DNA from: JADJPF01 sp964492845
Lineage (GTDB): Bacteria; Acidobacteriota; Blastocatellia; Chloracidobacteriales; JADJPF01
Length of the DNA: 64,000 bases
Reading direction: 5' to 3'
NCBI GenBank assembly: GCA_964492845.1
Contig: CAZBMZ010000004.1
Coordinates: forward strand, 205,957-269,956
Notes under the pieces: model-generated
Seen by the model: only the letters and a program-made list of their open reading frames with translations
Database searches by the model: none
Told to the model about the DNA's origin: nothing
Shown here: positions 45,076 through 54,555 of the stretch, piece after piece
Layout of the letters: each line of letters opens with the position of its first letter
Numbering within the stretch: position 1 is the first letter of the stretch
Position numbers and translations under genes: made by a program

Positions 45076-46846
45076 CGCAAGAGAATTTTCTAAGGAAATT
45101 ACTTTACATGGACTAGCTATTAGTCCAGGGATTTCTATTGGCACAATACTATATCTTGATTCACAAGGACACCAGGCCCTACTTCAACATATTGAGCCAG
45201 CACAAGTTAATAAAGAAATCCGTCGCTTAAATCGTGCTGTTATAATTGCCCGCCAACAGCTAAATGAACTAAAAGCAAGAATGGAAAGGGAGTTAGGCAG
45301 TCAACATGCCTATATCTTAGACGCTCATCTTCTAATGTTGGAAGATAAAATCTTATTTAAGGACATAAAAAAAACTATTACAGAACAGTTTGTTAATGCT
45401 GAATGGGCGGTTAAAGTAGTCTTAGATCGCTTTCTAGCTGCTTATGCTTCTATTTCTGATCGATATTTGCGCCAACGTGGTAGCGACATTGAGGATGTAG
45501 CCCGTCGTCTAACAGATGCTTTGTTAGGCAAACGCAATAGTTACCGCCTACCTCTTAACTCTATTGTTATTGGTGAAGACCTACCTGCAAGCGTACTAGC
45601 AGAACTTGATATGCGTCATATTATTGCAATGGTTACACATGCAGGAAGTTGGGCATCACACACAGCTATTATTGCTCGTGGCTTGCGAATACCTGCTATT
45701 GTAGGAGTAGATTTTTCCGAACATGGTCAAATAACAGGCCACACAGCTATTGTTGATGGTGGTGCAGGGCTAGTAGTTCTTGACCCAACAGAAGCAACAA
45801 TAAAACGCTATCGTGCTTTTCAAGAGCAAAAACGACGAAATTTCAACACTTTAATTGCTCAGTCCCGTCGTCCAGCAATTACTGCTGATGGTGAAGAAAT
45901 AACCATCCGGGCTAATGTTGAGCTACTTTCTGAACTAGACGCAGTAAAACGCTATGGAGCGCAAGGAATTGGCCTATTTCGTTCAGAGTTTATTTTTACA
46001 AATATGCTTCCTCAAGCAGGTTCCGAAGATGGTCAATATCAAATTTATCAACGTTTAGCCGAATCAACGGCAGAAAATGGGGTGACAATCCGAACTTTTG
46101 ACCTTAGCGAAGATAAAGTGTCAATGTCGCTAACTGGAATAGAATCTGAAGTTAACCCAGCATTAGGACTACGAGGCATCCGCTTAGCACTGAAAAATCA
46201 ACCAATGTTTCGCACTCAGATTCGTGCAATTTTGCGGGCCTCACAGCGTAAAAATGTACAAATAATTTTACCAATGGTAACTTCTACTAGTGAAGTAAGG
46301 TATGCTCGCAAAATTATTAATGAAGTAATAGCAGAACTTACAGACAAAGGTATTGAAGTTGACCAAAATATTAAATTAGGTGTAACTATAGAAGTTCCTT
46401 CAGCCGTGATGATTATTGATCAACTTGCCCAAGAAGCTGACTTTTTAAGCTTAGGTACTAATGATCTAATACAATATCTATTGGCAATAGATCGTAATAA
46501 TAAACAAGTGGCTTATCTTTACCAGCCTTTACACCCTGCTGTGCTTCAATCGTTGATGTGGGTAGCAAAGGTTGCACAAGCACGTAAAGTTTTGCTAGAT
46601 GTTTGTGGTGAAATGGCCTCAAACCCAATTTATGTAGTAGTTTTATTGGGCTTAGGAATTAAACATTTAAGTATGACACCTGCTGCAATTCCCTTAATCA
46701 AAGATGCTATAAAGTCTATTAGACTAAGCGATGCTCAAGAAATTTTTGAAAAAGCCTTGCAAATGTCATTAGCCCAGGAAATAGAAGAATATATTTGCGA
46801 AGAACTCGCCCGCCGATTCCCTTCTTTTTATGCAAACCTAAAATAG
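45065..46846 (+). CDS. ptsI: PTS enzyme I (phosphoenolpyruvate-protein phosphotransferase)
   Basis: This protein of about 593 residues starts the phosphorelay by taking phosphate from PEP. The phospho-histidine is His199 in 'GSWASHTAIIARGL', where most relatives have a GGxTSHTAI form. The PEP-binding barrel keeps 'GIGLFRSEF', 'NPALGLRGIRLAL' and the proton-donor cysteine in 'LLDVCGEMAS'. The usual GGDK is 'SEDK' here, keeping the lysine but losing two glycines. ATG 45065 is preferred over the in-frame TTG at 45050 because GGGGAAG at 45052-45058 fits it. It overlaps ptsH by 11 bases. Confidence 0.93.
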   Translation: MSSSAREFSKEITLHGLAISPGISIGTILYLDSQGHQALLQHIEPAQVNKEIRRLNRAVIIARQQLNELKARMERELGSQHAYILDAHLLMLEDKILFKDIKKTITEQFVNAEWAVKVVLDRFLAAYASISDRYLRQRGSDIEDVARRLTDALLGKRNSYRLPLNSIVIGEDLPASVLAELDMRHIIAMVTHAGSWASHTAIIARGLRIPAIVGVDFSEHGQITGHTAIVDGGAGLVVLDPTEATIKRYRAFQEQKRRNFNTLIAQSRRPAITADGEEITIRANVELLSELDAVKRYGAQGIGLFRSEFIFTNMLPQAGSEDGQYQIYQRLAESTAENGVTIRTFDLSEDKVSMSLTGIESEVNPALGLRGIRLALKNQPMFRTQIRAILRASQRKNVQIILPMVTSTSEVRYARKIINEVIAELTDKGIEVDQNIKLGVTIEVPSAVMIIDQLAQEADFLSLGTNDLIQYLLAIDRNNKQVAYLYQPLHPAVLQSLMWVAKVAQARKVLLDVCGEMASNPIYVVVLLGLGIKHLSMTPAAIPLIKDAIKSIRLSDAQEIFEKALQMSLAQEIEEYICEELARRFPSFYANLK

Positions 46847-46959
46847 CGTAGTTTTACCTAGAAATGAACTTTTTGACATAAACTCAATTATAAATAAAAT
46901 AAACGCTTTACTTTATTCTATATTTTTATAATTTTCCTAGAAAGAATACTTACATAATA

Positions 46960-47724
46960 ATGAACTTGGAAATAGCTTTAGCTGGTCTTGTTGCTGGAAT
47001 AATGATTGGGATTAGTGGTATGGGTGGGGGAAGTTTAATTACTCCAATGATGATTTTTGTTTTGCAAATCCCTCCGTTAATTGCTGTTGGCACTGATTTA
47101 CTATTAGGCGCAATTACTAAAAGTGTTGGAGCTTTTCAACATTATAGATTAGGAAATGTTGACTTAAAAGTTACTAAAACTTTACTTTCTGGAAGTATTC
47201 CTGGAGCAATATCAGGATTAATTCTTCTTAGAATTTTACCTAGTGTTAACTTTTATTCTGTAGATAAACTAATAAAACAATTACTTGGAGTAATTTTAAT
47301 ACTAGTTGCCATAGGTCTTTTATATCCTAGAATTTGGCAGAACATAGAAAAACTAAAAAATTCTAAAAGTGAAGCTACTCAAAAGCGCATTGTACAAATA
47401 TTTAGTTATTTTGTAGGCTTTTTTGTTGCATTAACTTCTGTTGGTAGTGGAAGCTTATTTGTTCCTTTTTTACTAGCTTTTTACCCAATATCAATTACTC
47501 AAGTTGTTGGAATAGATGTTTTTCATGGTGCAATTTTAAGTTTGGTTGCTTCCCTAGGACATATTGCTAATGGAGATATTAACTTAACTTTACTAACAAA
47601 TTTATTAATAGGATCACTTCCTGGTGTAATGTTAGGTAGCAAGTTGAGTAGTCTATTTCCTAAAAGATTTGTGCAATTGATACTTGCTTTGATGCTTACA
47701 ATCTCAGGTCTAAAACTGCTTTAA
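46960..47724 (+). CDS. TauE/SafE family anion exporter
   Basis: This 254-residue membrane protein has about eight helices in two homologous halves. Each opens with a glycine-rich block, 'GISGMGGGSLITPMM' near residue 18 and 'LTSVGSGSLFVPFLL' near 158, the TauE/SafE (DUF81) signature. The family moves sulfite, sulfoacetate or related organosulfur anions across the inner membrane. The substrate here is unknown. It is not obviously in an operon with its neighbours. Confidence 0.9.
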   Translation: MNLEIALAGLVAGIMIGISGMGGGSLITPMMIFVLQIPPLIAVGTDLLLGAITKSVGAFQHYRLGNVDLKVTKTLLSGSIPGAISGLILLRILPSVNFYSVDKLIKQLLGVILILVAIGLLYPRIWQNIEKLKNSKSEATQKRIVQIFSYFVGFFVALTSVGSGSLFVPFLLAFYPISITQVVGIDVFHGAILSLVASLGHIANGDINLTLLTNLLIGSLPGVMLGSKLSSLFPKRFVQLILALMLTISGLKLL

Positions 47725-47824
47725 AATAATATAAAAAGTTATTTCCAAGTCCGATTACGGCCAGTAAAAAATAAATGGATAATCTATACTGCTTCCATAA
47801 ATAAAGGGAGTAGGAAATAAAGCT

Positions 47825-49243
47825 ATGGAAATAAATTTTGATGGTTATTACAAGGCTGTACTTACGCATGACAGCCGTTTTGATGGAATATTTTTTGTTG
47901 GTGTCTCAAGTACAAAAATTTACTGTCGCACAGTCTGCACAGCAAAAACTCCGCAAGCACAAAATTGCACATTTTTTCCTAGTGCAGCAGCGGCTGAAAA
48001 AGCAGGTTATCGGCCTTGTTTACGTTGTCGCCCAGAACTAGCACCAGGAAAAGCGCGTGTTGATGCTATCAATCGACTAGCTGGCATAATTGCTAGCCGC
48101 ATTGAAGACGGCGAACTTGTAGAAAAACCCTTAGATGAATTAGCTATAGAAATGGGCATTAGCCTTAGACATCTGCGACGTGTAGTAAAAAGCGAATTTG
48201 GAGTCTCTCCCATTGAACTAGCTCAAACACAACGCCTTTTGCTTGCTAAAAGATTGTTGACGGATACTAATTTATCAATCACAGAAATAGCTTTTGCTAG
48301 CGGTTTTAATAGCCTACGACGCTTTAACACTCTTTTTAAGGAAAAATATAATCTTAATCCAACTAACTTACGTAAAAATAGGACAGATCAAGTTGACAAT
48401 GAAATATTAGTTTGTGAGTTAGCTTATCGTCCTCCATTTAACTGGAAAGCATTGCTTAAATTCCTTTCCGAACGATCTTTAAGCGGGATTGAGCTAATAG
48501 AAAATAACTCTTATTTAAGAACAGTTGCTTATAAAAAATATCGTGGTTGGGTTAAGGTTGAACCTGTTGAAAATCGACCTGTGCTTTTAGTTTCACTCTC
48601 AACTTCTCTTGCCCCAGTGTTGTTACAAGTGTTAGCACGTGTTAAAAGGCTTTTTGATTTAGGTACTGAACCACAACAAATAGCGGCTCATTTAGGCGAA
48701 GTTGCTAAAGATCCTGGGCTACGTGTGCCAGGGGCTTTTGATGGTTTTGAAATAGCAGTGCGCGGTATTTTAGGCCAACAAGTAAGTGTAAAAGCGGCTA
48801 CAACGCTAGCTAGAAGATTTGTTAATACTTTTGGCGAAAAAATAGAAACCCCATTTGAACATCTTACAAATTTGTCACCAACTGCAAGCAAAATCGCAAA
48901 TCTCGAAGTAACAGAGCTAACAAACTTAGGCATAATTGCTTCAAGAGCAAATGCTATTTTGGCTCTTGCTCAAGCCATAGTGAAAAAAGAAGTTATCCTA
49001 GAACCAGGAGTAAATATTGCTAATACTATAGATGAATTAAAAAAATTGCCAGGCATAGGAGAATGGACAGCACAATATATTGCAATGAGGGTGCTTAACT
49101 GGCCTGATGCTTTTCTCCATACGGACTTAGGGATTTATAAAGCTCTCAATGAACGTAACCCCAAACGAGTCTTAGAAATTGCTGAAAAATGGAAACCTTG
49201 GCGCGCTTATGCCGCAATACATCTTTGGCATTCATTAGACTAA
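47825..49243 (+). CDS. Ada-AlkA fusion: Zn methyl-sensor, AraC HTH and 3-methyladenine glycosylase
   Basis: This 472-residue fusion links DNA damage sensing to repair. Residues 1-75 form the Ada metal-binding domain with Cys34, Cys38, Cys65 and Cys68, which takes methyl from phosphotriesters. An AraC-type helix-turn-helix lies at about 85-185 ('MGISLRHLRRVVKSEFGVSP'). The rest is an AlkA glycosylase with the HhH-GPD motif 'LPGIGEWTAQYIAMRV' near 405 and the catalytic aspartate in 'DAFLHTDLGI'. It lacks the O6-methylguanine transferase half of E. coli Ada; that activity is supplied by the gene 16 bases downstream. The product probably activates its own operon when methylated. Confidence 0.92.
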   Translation: MEINFDGYYKAVLTHDSRFDGIFFVGVSSTKIYCRTVCTAKTPQAQNCTFFPSAAAAEKAGYRPCLRCRPELAPGKARVDAINRLAGIIASRIEDGELVEKPLDELAIEMGISLRHLRRVVKSEFGVSPIELAQTQRLLLAKRLLTDTNLSITEIAFASGFNSLRRFNTLFKEKYNLNPTNLRKNRTDQVDNEILVCELAYRPPFNWKALLKFLSERSLSGIELIENNSYLRTVAYKKYRGWVKVEPVENRPVLLVSLSTSLAPVLLQVLARVKRLFDLGTEPQQIAAHLGEVAKDPGLRVPGAFDGFEIAVRGILGQQVSVKAATTLARRFVNTFGEKIETPFEHLTNLSPTASKIANLEVTELTNLGIIASRANAILALAQAIVKKEVILEPGVNIANTIDELKKLPGIGEWTAQYIAMRVLNWPDAFLHTDLGIYKALNERNPKRVLEIAEKWKPWRAYAAIHLWHSLD

Positions 49244-49259
49244 TTTTAGAAAGGAAAAT

Positions 49260-49748
49260 ATGAATTACTACAGATATTTTGATAGTCCAATAGGAAAAAT
49301 TTTGCTTACTTCAGATGGAAATTCTTTAACAGGCTTATATATGGAATCTTACAAACCTGATCCAAACATACAATGGGTAGCAAATGATAGCATTGAGCCG
49401 TTTCCTAAAGTTGTAGAGCAGCTTACAGCTTATTTTGCTGGTCAATTAACTAAATTTGATTTACCAATATCTATGTCAGGAACACAGTTTCAACAGCAAG
49501 TTTGGCAAGAACTAACTAAAATTCCTTATGGCAAAACAATTTCTTATAAAGAATTAGCTGTTCGTATTGGTAATATTAAAGCTGTTCGCGCAGTAGGTTT
49601 AGCTAATGGACGTAACCCTATTTCTATAATAGTTCCTTGTCATCGTGTTATTGGTGCAAATGGTAGTCTTACGGGCTATGGCGGCGGGCTACCAAGAAAA
49701 AAAGTCTTACTTGATTTGGAAAATTCTGCTCAAACTAACTTATGGTAA
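49260..49748 (+). CDS. ogt: Methylated-DNA-[protein]-cysteine S-methyltransferase
   Basis: This 162-residue suicide repair protein removes the methyl group from O6-methylguanine in DNA. The acceptor Cys127 lies in the invariant 'IIVPCHRVIG', and the helix-turn-helix region 'KTISYKELAVRIG' precedes it. The length is normal. GAAAGGAAAAT spans the short gap from the Ada-AlkA gene, so both are probably made from one transcript as an adaptive-response pair. Confidence 0.95.
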   Translation: MNYYRYFDSPIGKILLTSDGNSLTGLYMESYKPDPNIQWVANDSIEPFPKVVEQLTAYFAGQLTKFDLPISMSGTQFQQQVWQELTKIPYGKTISYKELAVRIGNIKAVRAVGLANGRNPISIIVPCHRVIGANGSLTGYGGGLPRKKVLLDLENSAQTNLW

Positions 49749-49862
49749 ATCCCAAGTTAGCTAAATTGGAAAATTTCCGAAAATTGATGATAGGATTTCT
49801 TTAATTTTTGCGCGTCATTTAGTAAACAATAAGAATTTTCTCTAAAAGGTTTGAAAAAGTTC

Positions 49863-52800
49863 ATGAATAAAAAGCTTTTTTTAATTTCTCTACTGCTAGT
49901 AACGGCTCTTATTTCTTTAACTGCTAGTGATTTTTCTTTGAGCGCAAATACTAAAAATTTCTTTATATCAAAAGCTGCTGAAAACACCTTTCGTATAAAG
50001 CAGCGCAATCCTGTAGTTAATGAAGGAAATCGCATTGTTTTAACTACTGTTGATAGCAGTGGTAATAATGCTAATGAAGGTACAATTTGGCAATCAGGTA
50101 GTCCAGATATTGCTCAAGTAAATCCTACTACAGGGGAAGTTTCTGGTATTAAGTCGGGTTTTGCTACCATAACAGCACGACGTGGGGACGCAACTTCTTC
50201 AGTATTTATTGCAGTAGCAAAAATAAAAAAAGTAAAAGGTGCTAAAGTACCTGGTGATACTAAACTAGACTCTCAAGGCGGAGTTTATATTTCTAATCCG
50301 CTGCAAAATGTTATTTTAAGGGCTGATGATGCCTTAACAGCACCGTTAGAATTATATGCTGGCAAACCTCGTGTAGCAGGAAATCTTAATGGTTTAACCA
50401 AAGATGCTTTATTTGCTGGGCCAACCGCCATTGGTATTGATAATAATACTAGTGGCGGGGTTTATATTGCAGATACACTTAATCATAGTGTTCGCAAAAT
50501 AGCTTTTAACAAACAAGTAGAAACAATTTTGGGCAAAGGTTCGCCCGGACTACCAATGTTTGATGCTGATGGTGCGGTTGGTTTTGATGAAGTATTGCTT
50601 AGTAGTCCAAGGGGAGTAGTTTCTGATGGTGGCGGTAATCTCTATATTGCTGATACAGATAACCATGCAATTTATTTTGCTGATTTTGTTAGACGAAAAC
50701 TTTTTTTAGTTGCTGGTGAGCCGGGTCAAATTGGGTTAAATGATGGCGTTGGACGTAGCGCAAAATTTCATCGTCCATCAGGTATTGCACTTAATAATAA
50801 TGGACAGATACTTGTTGTTGCTGATCAAGATAATAATCGAGTACGTTTAATTGAACTTACTCGAAGCCAGCAAGGTGCTTTTACTGGAATTGTTTCTACT
50901 TTAGGGGTAGCAAGTGGTAACCAAACAAGCAATTTATTTGCTGAGTCAACAGAAGGATTTCTCTTTGATGGGCCTCAATCGGTTAGCACCGATGGACTAG
51001 GCAATATTTATGTAGTTGATAAAAAAAGTGTTCAAATAGTTGTCCCTGGCTCAACAGAAGCTATCCCACTAGCACAGCCTGAAGTGTCATTTCAACAACC
51101 TATTAGCGTTACTATCAAAGGCTCAGAGGCTTTTGTTTTAGATAATGGAGTTGATGAAACAGAAGCATTAAGCATTGTTTCTGTTGCTGCTCCAGAAATT
51201 CAATCTGTTAGCCCATCTCAAATTAATTTAAGCCAAGATACAGAAGTTACAATAACTGGAAAAAACTTTGCTCCAGAAAGCCAAGTGGTTTTAGGTGGAA
51301 AAGCTATTACAAATGTTCAAGTTATTAGTGCTACTGAAATTCGTTTTCGTACTTCTGCTCAAGATGTCCCAGGAAAATTAACTCTTTCTGTGCTAACTCG
51401 TGGAGGTTTAGCACAACGCCCATTAGATATAACATCTAAACCAGTCTCTATGCTGGCAGTTGGCGAAATTACCACAATTGCAGGTGGTCAAGTATTTACT
51501 GGTGATGGTGGTCAAGCAGTAACAAGCAACTTAAATTTCCCAAGTAAAATAGCTTCTGATAGCAATGGAAATTTATTTATTGCCGAAACCGTAGATATTC
51601 GTCGAGTAGATAAGCAAACAGGCGTAATTACTACAATTGCTGGTGGTGGGTCATCTATAGAAAATGGTGTTTTAGCAACTACTGCCCAAATTACCCCATT
51701 AAGCATTACTATTGATAAGTCAGGAAATTTATTAGTAGCAGATGCCTTAACAGAAAGTGTACGCCGTATAGACACTGTAACTAATGTAATTACAACAATT
51801 GCAGGTGCAAAAGGCAGGCGTTTTAGTGGTGATGGAGGGCCAGCCCTTCAAGCAGGATTTAATGACATTAAAGACCTAGTTTTTGACCGCGATGGAAACT
51901 TATTAGTTTTAGAAGAAGCTCGCTTGCGTCGTATTGATAGCACAGGAATAATTACAACAATTGCTGGCAATGGAACAAATAAATTTAGTGGTGATGGTGG
52001 CCCAGCTAATGCAGCAGGATTTGGAACCGCTGCTGCTGTAGATGTTGATAGCAATAATAATATTTTTATCTCAGAAAGAGTTAGCGGACGTGTTAGACAA
52101 ATTAACGCATCAGGAACTATTAGAACTATAGCTGGTAATGGTCGCACTAATGTTAATAATCGAAATGGCAAATTAGCTACTAAAGTAGGACTAATTTTAC
52201 CTAGTTCAGTTGTTGCTTCTAATGATGGTAAGCTTTTTATACTAGATTCAGGGCCTCTAACAAAAAGAGAAGATAATAGCAAGATTCGTTTAGGCACAAT
52301 TTTACAAGTTGATTTGCAAACAGGCATTGTTACTGATATTGCTATAAAGCCTACAAACTTTCCTGATGCTAGCAGTATTGATCTGGCAGGCTTCTTAAGC
52401 TTAGATGGTGTAGGTAATCTGTTTTTTATTGGTTCACAGTTTGTTTATCAACTTAATGTTGGCAATGGTCAAGCAACGCCAATTGCTGGTAGTAAAACAG
52501 TTAACCTTTTTGGGGATGATGTAGCTGCACAAACTGCTTCAATTGGTTCTATTAAAGATGGTGTAGTTGATTCAAATGGCGCAATATACTTAGCCGATTC
52601 TGTTAATGGATTAGTAAGAAAAATTGATCCAAACACACAAATTATTTCTACTATTGTAGGCAAAGATACTGGTAATACTGTTGGTGAAGGCGATGGTGGC
52701 CCAGCCATTAACGCTATTGCCTTTCCTGAAGCTTTGGCTATTACTAGCACAAACAAATTATTAATTGCAGATAGTCGTTTTACCGTAAGCAGTCGCATCC

Positions 52801-53492
52801 GCCAAGTTGACCTAAATACAGGTATTATCACAACTATAGCTGGTAGAGGTGGAAAAGCTGACTCTGGAGATAATGCTAGTGCTTTACAAGCAGGTATTGG
52901 TTTTATTTTTGATATAACTGTAGATAGCAAAGATAATATTTATATAGTTACTGTTGGAGGATCCTTACGTAAAATTGATGCCCAAACAGGCGTTATTACT
53001 ACACTTTCTAAACAACTTACTACATTTACCCAAGGTCTTGCCATTGATAAGTCAGACAATATTTTACTTGCTGAAGGTAGGGGTATTATTCGTAAGCTTG
53101 ATACAAAAACAGGCCGAATAACAGAATTTGCTGGTAAAGAATTTATTGATATTAATGGTGATGGAGGCCAGTTAAGCCAAGCTGGTTTAGGGTTAGTTGG
53201 CGGACTAGACTTTGACTCAACAGGAAATCTTTTTATTGTAGCAATAGGTAATATTAAACCCTCCGGTGGTTTTTCTGGTGCTAAAGTACGTCGTGTTGAT
53301 GCTGCAACAAATATAATTAATACCATAGCTGGCAACAGTGAAATTGATAATAAAGGGGATGGAGATTTAGCCACAAAAGCGGGTTTAGGCTTTGCTTCCA
53401 GAATAACAGTTGATAAAAAAGGTAATCTTTACATTATCAATAGTAATAATGGTTTATTTGCTTCTGTTAGATTCGTTAAATTAGCTAACTAA
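49863..53492 (+). CDS. Large exported NHL-repeat protein with Big2-like and IPT/TIG domains
   Basis: This exported protein of 1,209 residues has a signal peptide at the start. A Big2-like immunoglobulin fold at about 50-120 ('TGEVSGIKSGFATITARRGD') is followed by NHL-type propeller blades to about 440. An IPT/TIG domain at about 450-530 ('VSPSQINLSQDTEVTITGKN') leads to a second long run of NHL blades. Each blade repeats a phrase like 'ITTIAGNG' with 'FSGDGGPA'. The array probably forms propellers for binding or extracellular structure; the ligand is unknown. TTG 49851 is too near AAAAGG, so ATG 49863 is preferred. This repeat style is common in Acidobacteriota. A terminator follows. Confidence 0.85.
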   Translation: MNKKLFLISLLLVTALISLTASDFSLSANTKNFFISKAAENTFRIKQRNPVVNEGNRIVLTTVDSSGNNANEGTIWQSGSPDIAQVNPTTGEVSGIKSGFATITARRGDATSSVFIAVAKIKKVKGAKVPGDTKLDSQGGVYISNPLQNVILRADDALTAPLELYAGKPRVAGNLNGLTKDALFAGPTAIGIDNNTSGGVYIADTLNHSVRKIAFNKQVETILGKGSPGLPMFDADGAVGFDEVLLSSPRGVVSDGGGNLYIADTDNHAIYFADFVRRKLFLVAGEPGQIGLNDGVGRSAKFHRPSGIALNNNGQILVVADQDNNRVRLIELTRSQQGAFTGIVSTLGVASGNQTSNLFAESTEGFLFDGPQSVSTDGLGNIYVVDKKSVQIVVPGSTEAIPLAQPEVSFQQPISVTIKGSEAFVLDNGVDETEALSIVSVAAPEIQSVSPSQINLSQDTEVTITGKNFAPESQVVLGGKAITNVQVISATEIRFRTSAQDVPGKLTLSVLTRGGLAQRPLDITSKPVSMLAVGEITTIAGGQVFTGDGGQAVTSNLNFPSKIASDSNGNLFIAETVDIRRVDKQTGVITTIAGGGSSIENGVLATTAQITPLSITIDKSGNLLVADALTESVRRIDTVTNVITTIAGAKGRRFSGDGGPALQAGFNDIKDLVFDRDGNLLVLEEARLRRIDSTGIITTIAGNGTNKFSGDGGPANAAGFGTAAAVDVDSNNNIFISERVSGRVRQINASGTIRTIAGNGRTNVNNRNGKLATKVGLILPSSVVASNDGKLFILDSGPLTKREDNSKIRLGTILQVDLQTGIVTDIAIKPTNFPDASSIDLAGFLSLDGVGNLFFIGSQFVYQLNVGNGQATPIAGSKTVNLFGDDVAAQTASIGSIKDGVVDSNGAIYLADSVNGLVRKIDPNTQIISTIVGKDTGNTVGEGDGGPAINAIAFPEALAITSTNKLLIADSRFTVSSRIRQVDLNTGIITTIAGRGGKADSGDNASALQAGIGFIFDITVDSKDNIYIVTVGGSLRKIDAQTGVITTLSKQLTTFTQGLAIDKSDNILLAEGRGIIRKLDTKTGRITEFAGKEFIDINGDGGQLSQAGLGLVGGLDFDSTGNLFIVAIGNIKPSGGFSGAKVRRVDAATNIINTIAGNSEIDNKGDGDLATKAGLGFASRITVDKKGNLYIINSNNGLFASVRFVKLAN

Positions 53493-53551
53493 TAAGTAAT
53501 TTTTCCTGAGTGAAACTTAAAACATACCCCTAATAAGGGCATTTTGCCTGC

Positions 53552-53588
53552 TAGCCTAGAGAATCAAATCTCTAGGCTAAAATTTTTT
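53552..53588. terminator. Intrinsic terminator after the NHL gene
   Basis: TAGCCTAGAGA (53552-53562) pairs perfectly with TCTCTAGGCTA (53569-53579) around ATCAAA, followed by AAATTTTTT. Confidence 0.85.
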
Positions 53589-53722
53589 AAACTTGACATT
53601 ATCGGTAATAAGGAAATGAGCAACCTAAGTGCTTATTGATATTAGGAGGCTATCGACAATTCCAAATCACCTTGGTAAGATGCAATAACATGGGAGTAAA
53701 CGAAGAATAGGAAAGTAACACT

Positions 53723-54103
53723 ATGACTGTAGAAGAAATGTTTCAATTACTAATAAACGAAATAAAGGAAATAAAAGCAGGCCAAGCTAAACTAGAAGCT
53801 AACCAGCTTAAACTAGAAGCTAAAGTTGATGGAGCGATTGCTGATATTATCCAAATTAAAGAAGATGTAGCTGACATTAAATCTGACGTACAACACCTTA
53901 AGAATAGTGATGAAATAGACACAATTAGCATAAATGGTGCTTATAATGGTATCAAAGAATTGAACACCAAATTTGATAAGTTCACCACAGAATTTAATCA
54001 CCAGCGTAGATTTACCCAAAAAGCTGTAGGCGATTTAAATAGCGATGTTTTATGGTTGGATGAGCGCGTTCAACAATTGGAGCAAGAAAAGAAAGCTAGT
54101 TAG
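53723..54103 (+). CDS. Small coiled-coil protein
   Basis: This 126-residue soluble protein is nearly all coiled coil, with heptads such as 'AKLEANQLKLEAKVDGAIAD' and 'LNSDVLWLDERVQQLEQEKK'. There is no signal peptide, membrane segment or enzyme motif. AGGAAAG precedes ATG 53723. Similar short coiled-coil proteins are scattered through bacterial genomes with unknown roles. Confidence 0.6.
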   Translation: MTVEEMFQLLINEIKEIKAGQAKLEANQLKLEAKVDGAIADIIQIKEDVADIKSDVQHLKNSDEIDTISINGAYNGIKELNTKFDKFTTEFNHQRRFTQKAVGDLNSDVLWLDERVQQLEQEKKAS

Positions 54104-54240
54104 CCAAAATAAGCTCACCAATAACTAATGCTAATCAATACTACTTAGTGTGTGATATTCGCCCTTGGCTTGACACTCCAAGCCTTTGCTGATAAATTTC
54201 GATTTTTCAACAAATAATAAAATTTTTAGTGAGTTTTTTT

Positions 54241-54534
54241 ATGAAAAAGCGAGACTTGCTTTTTACTGCGATTTGTGTTGCAGTAGTTTCTTTCCTAATA
54301 ATTCTTTCCATTAAAGGTAAACATCCACAACCTACATTACTTTCAATCCCACAACATCAAGGCATTAAAGATCTAACACCACGTGAGAGATGTTTAGAAT
54401 GCCATGACCCAAAAACAGGTCTAAATGAACCAGATAAAAGAATTAAAGCTACTCATCCAGAAAAATGGCAAGATATTAAATTTTCCTGTATAAAATGCCA
54501 TAAATTACAAAACGCAGCAGCCGAAGTTAAATAA
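54241..54534 (+). CDS. Small diheme cytochrome c
   Basis: This protein of about 97 residues is anchored or exported by an N-terminal hydrophobic segment and has two c-type haem motifs, CLECH and CIKCH, about 35 residues apart. Two more histidines between them ('KATHPEKW') could supply axial ligands. It would carry electrons in the periplasm, but no oxidoreductase is adjacent. An in-frame GTG at 54229 would add four residues; no clear ribosome binding site decides between them. It ends 21 bases before the aldehyde dehydrogenase start. Confidence 0.7.
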   Translation: MKKRDLLFTAICVAVVSFLIILSIKGKHPQPTLLSIPQHQGIKDLTPRERCLECHDPKTGLNEPDKRIKATHPEKWQDIKFSCIKCHKLQNAAAEVK

Positions 54535-54555
54535 TTTATATTTAGAGGAGTTTTT

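Noticed and set aside
52469..53374. Long minus-strand open frames inside the NHL gene (also at 51512-52327)
   Set aside because: They are antisense to repeats of skewed codon use, have no binding sites and no recognisable domains.
49863..53492. Tandem DNA repeat expansion in the NHL gene
   Set aside because: The repeats are conserved as protein blades but diverged in DNA, so they are old propeller units.
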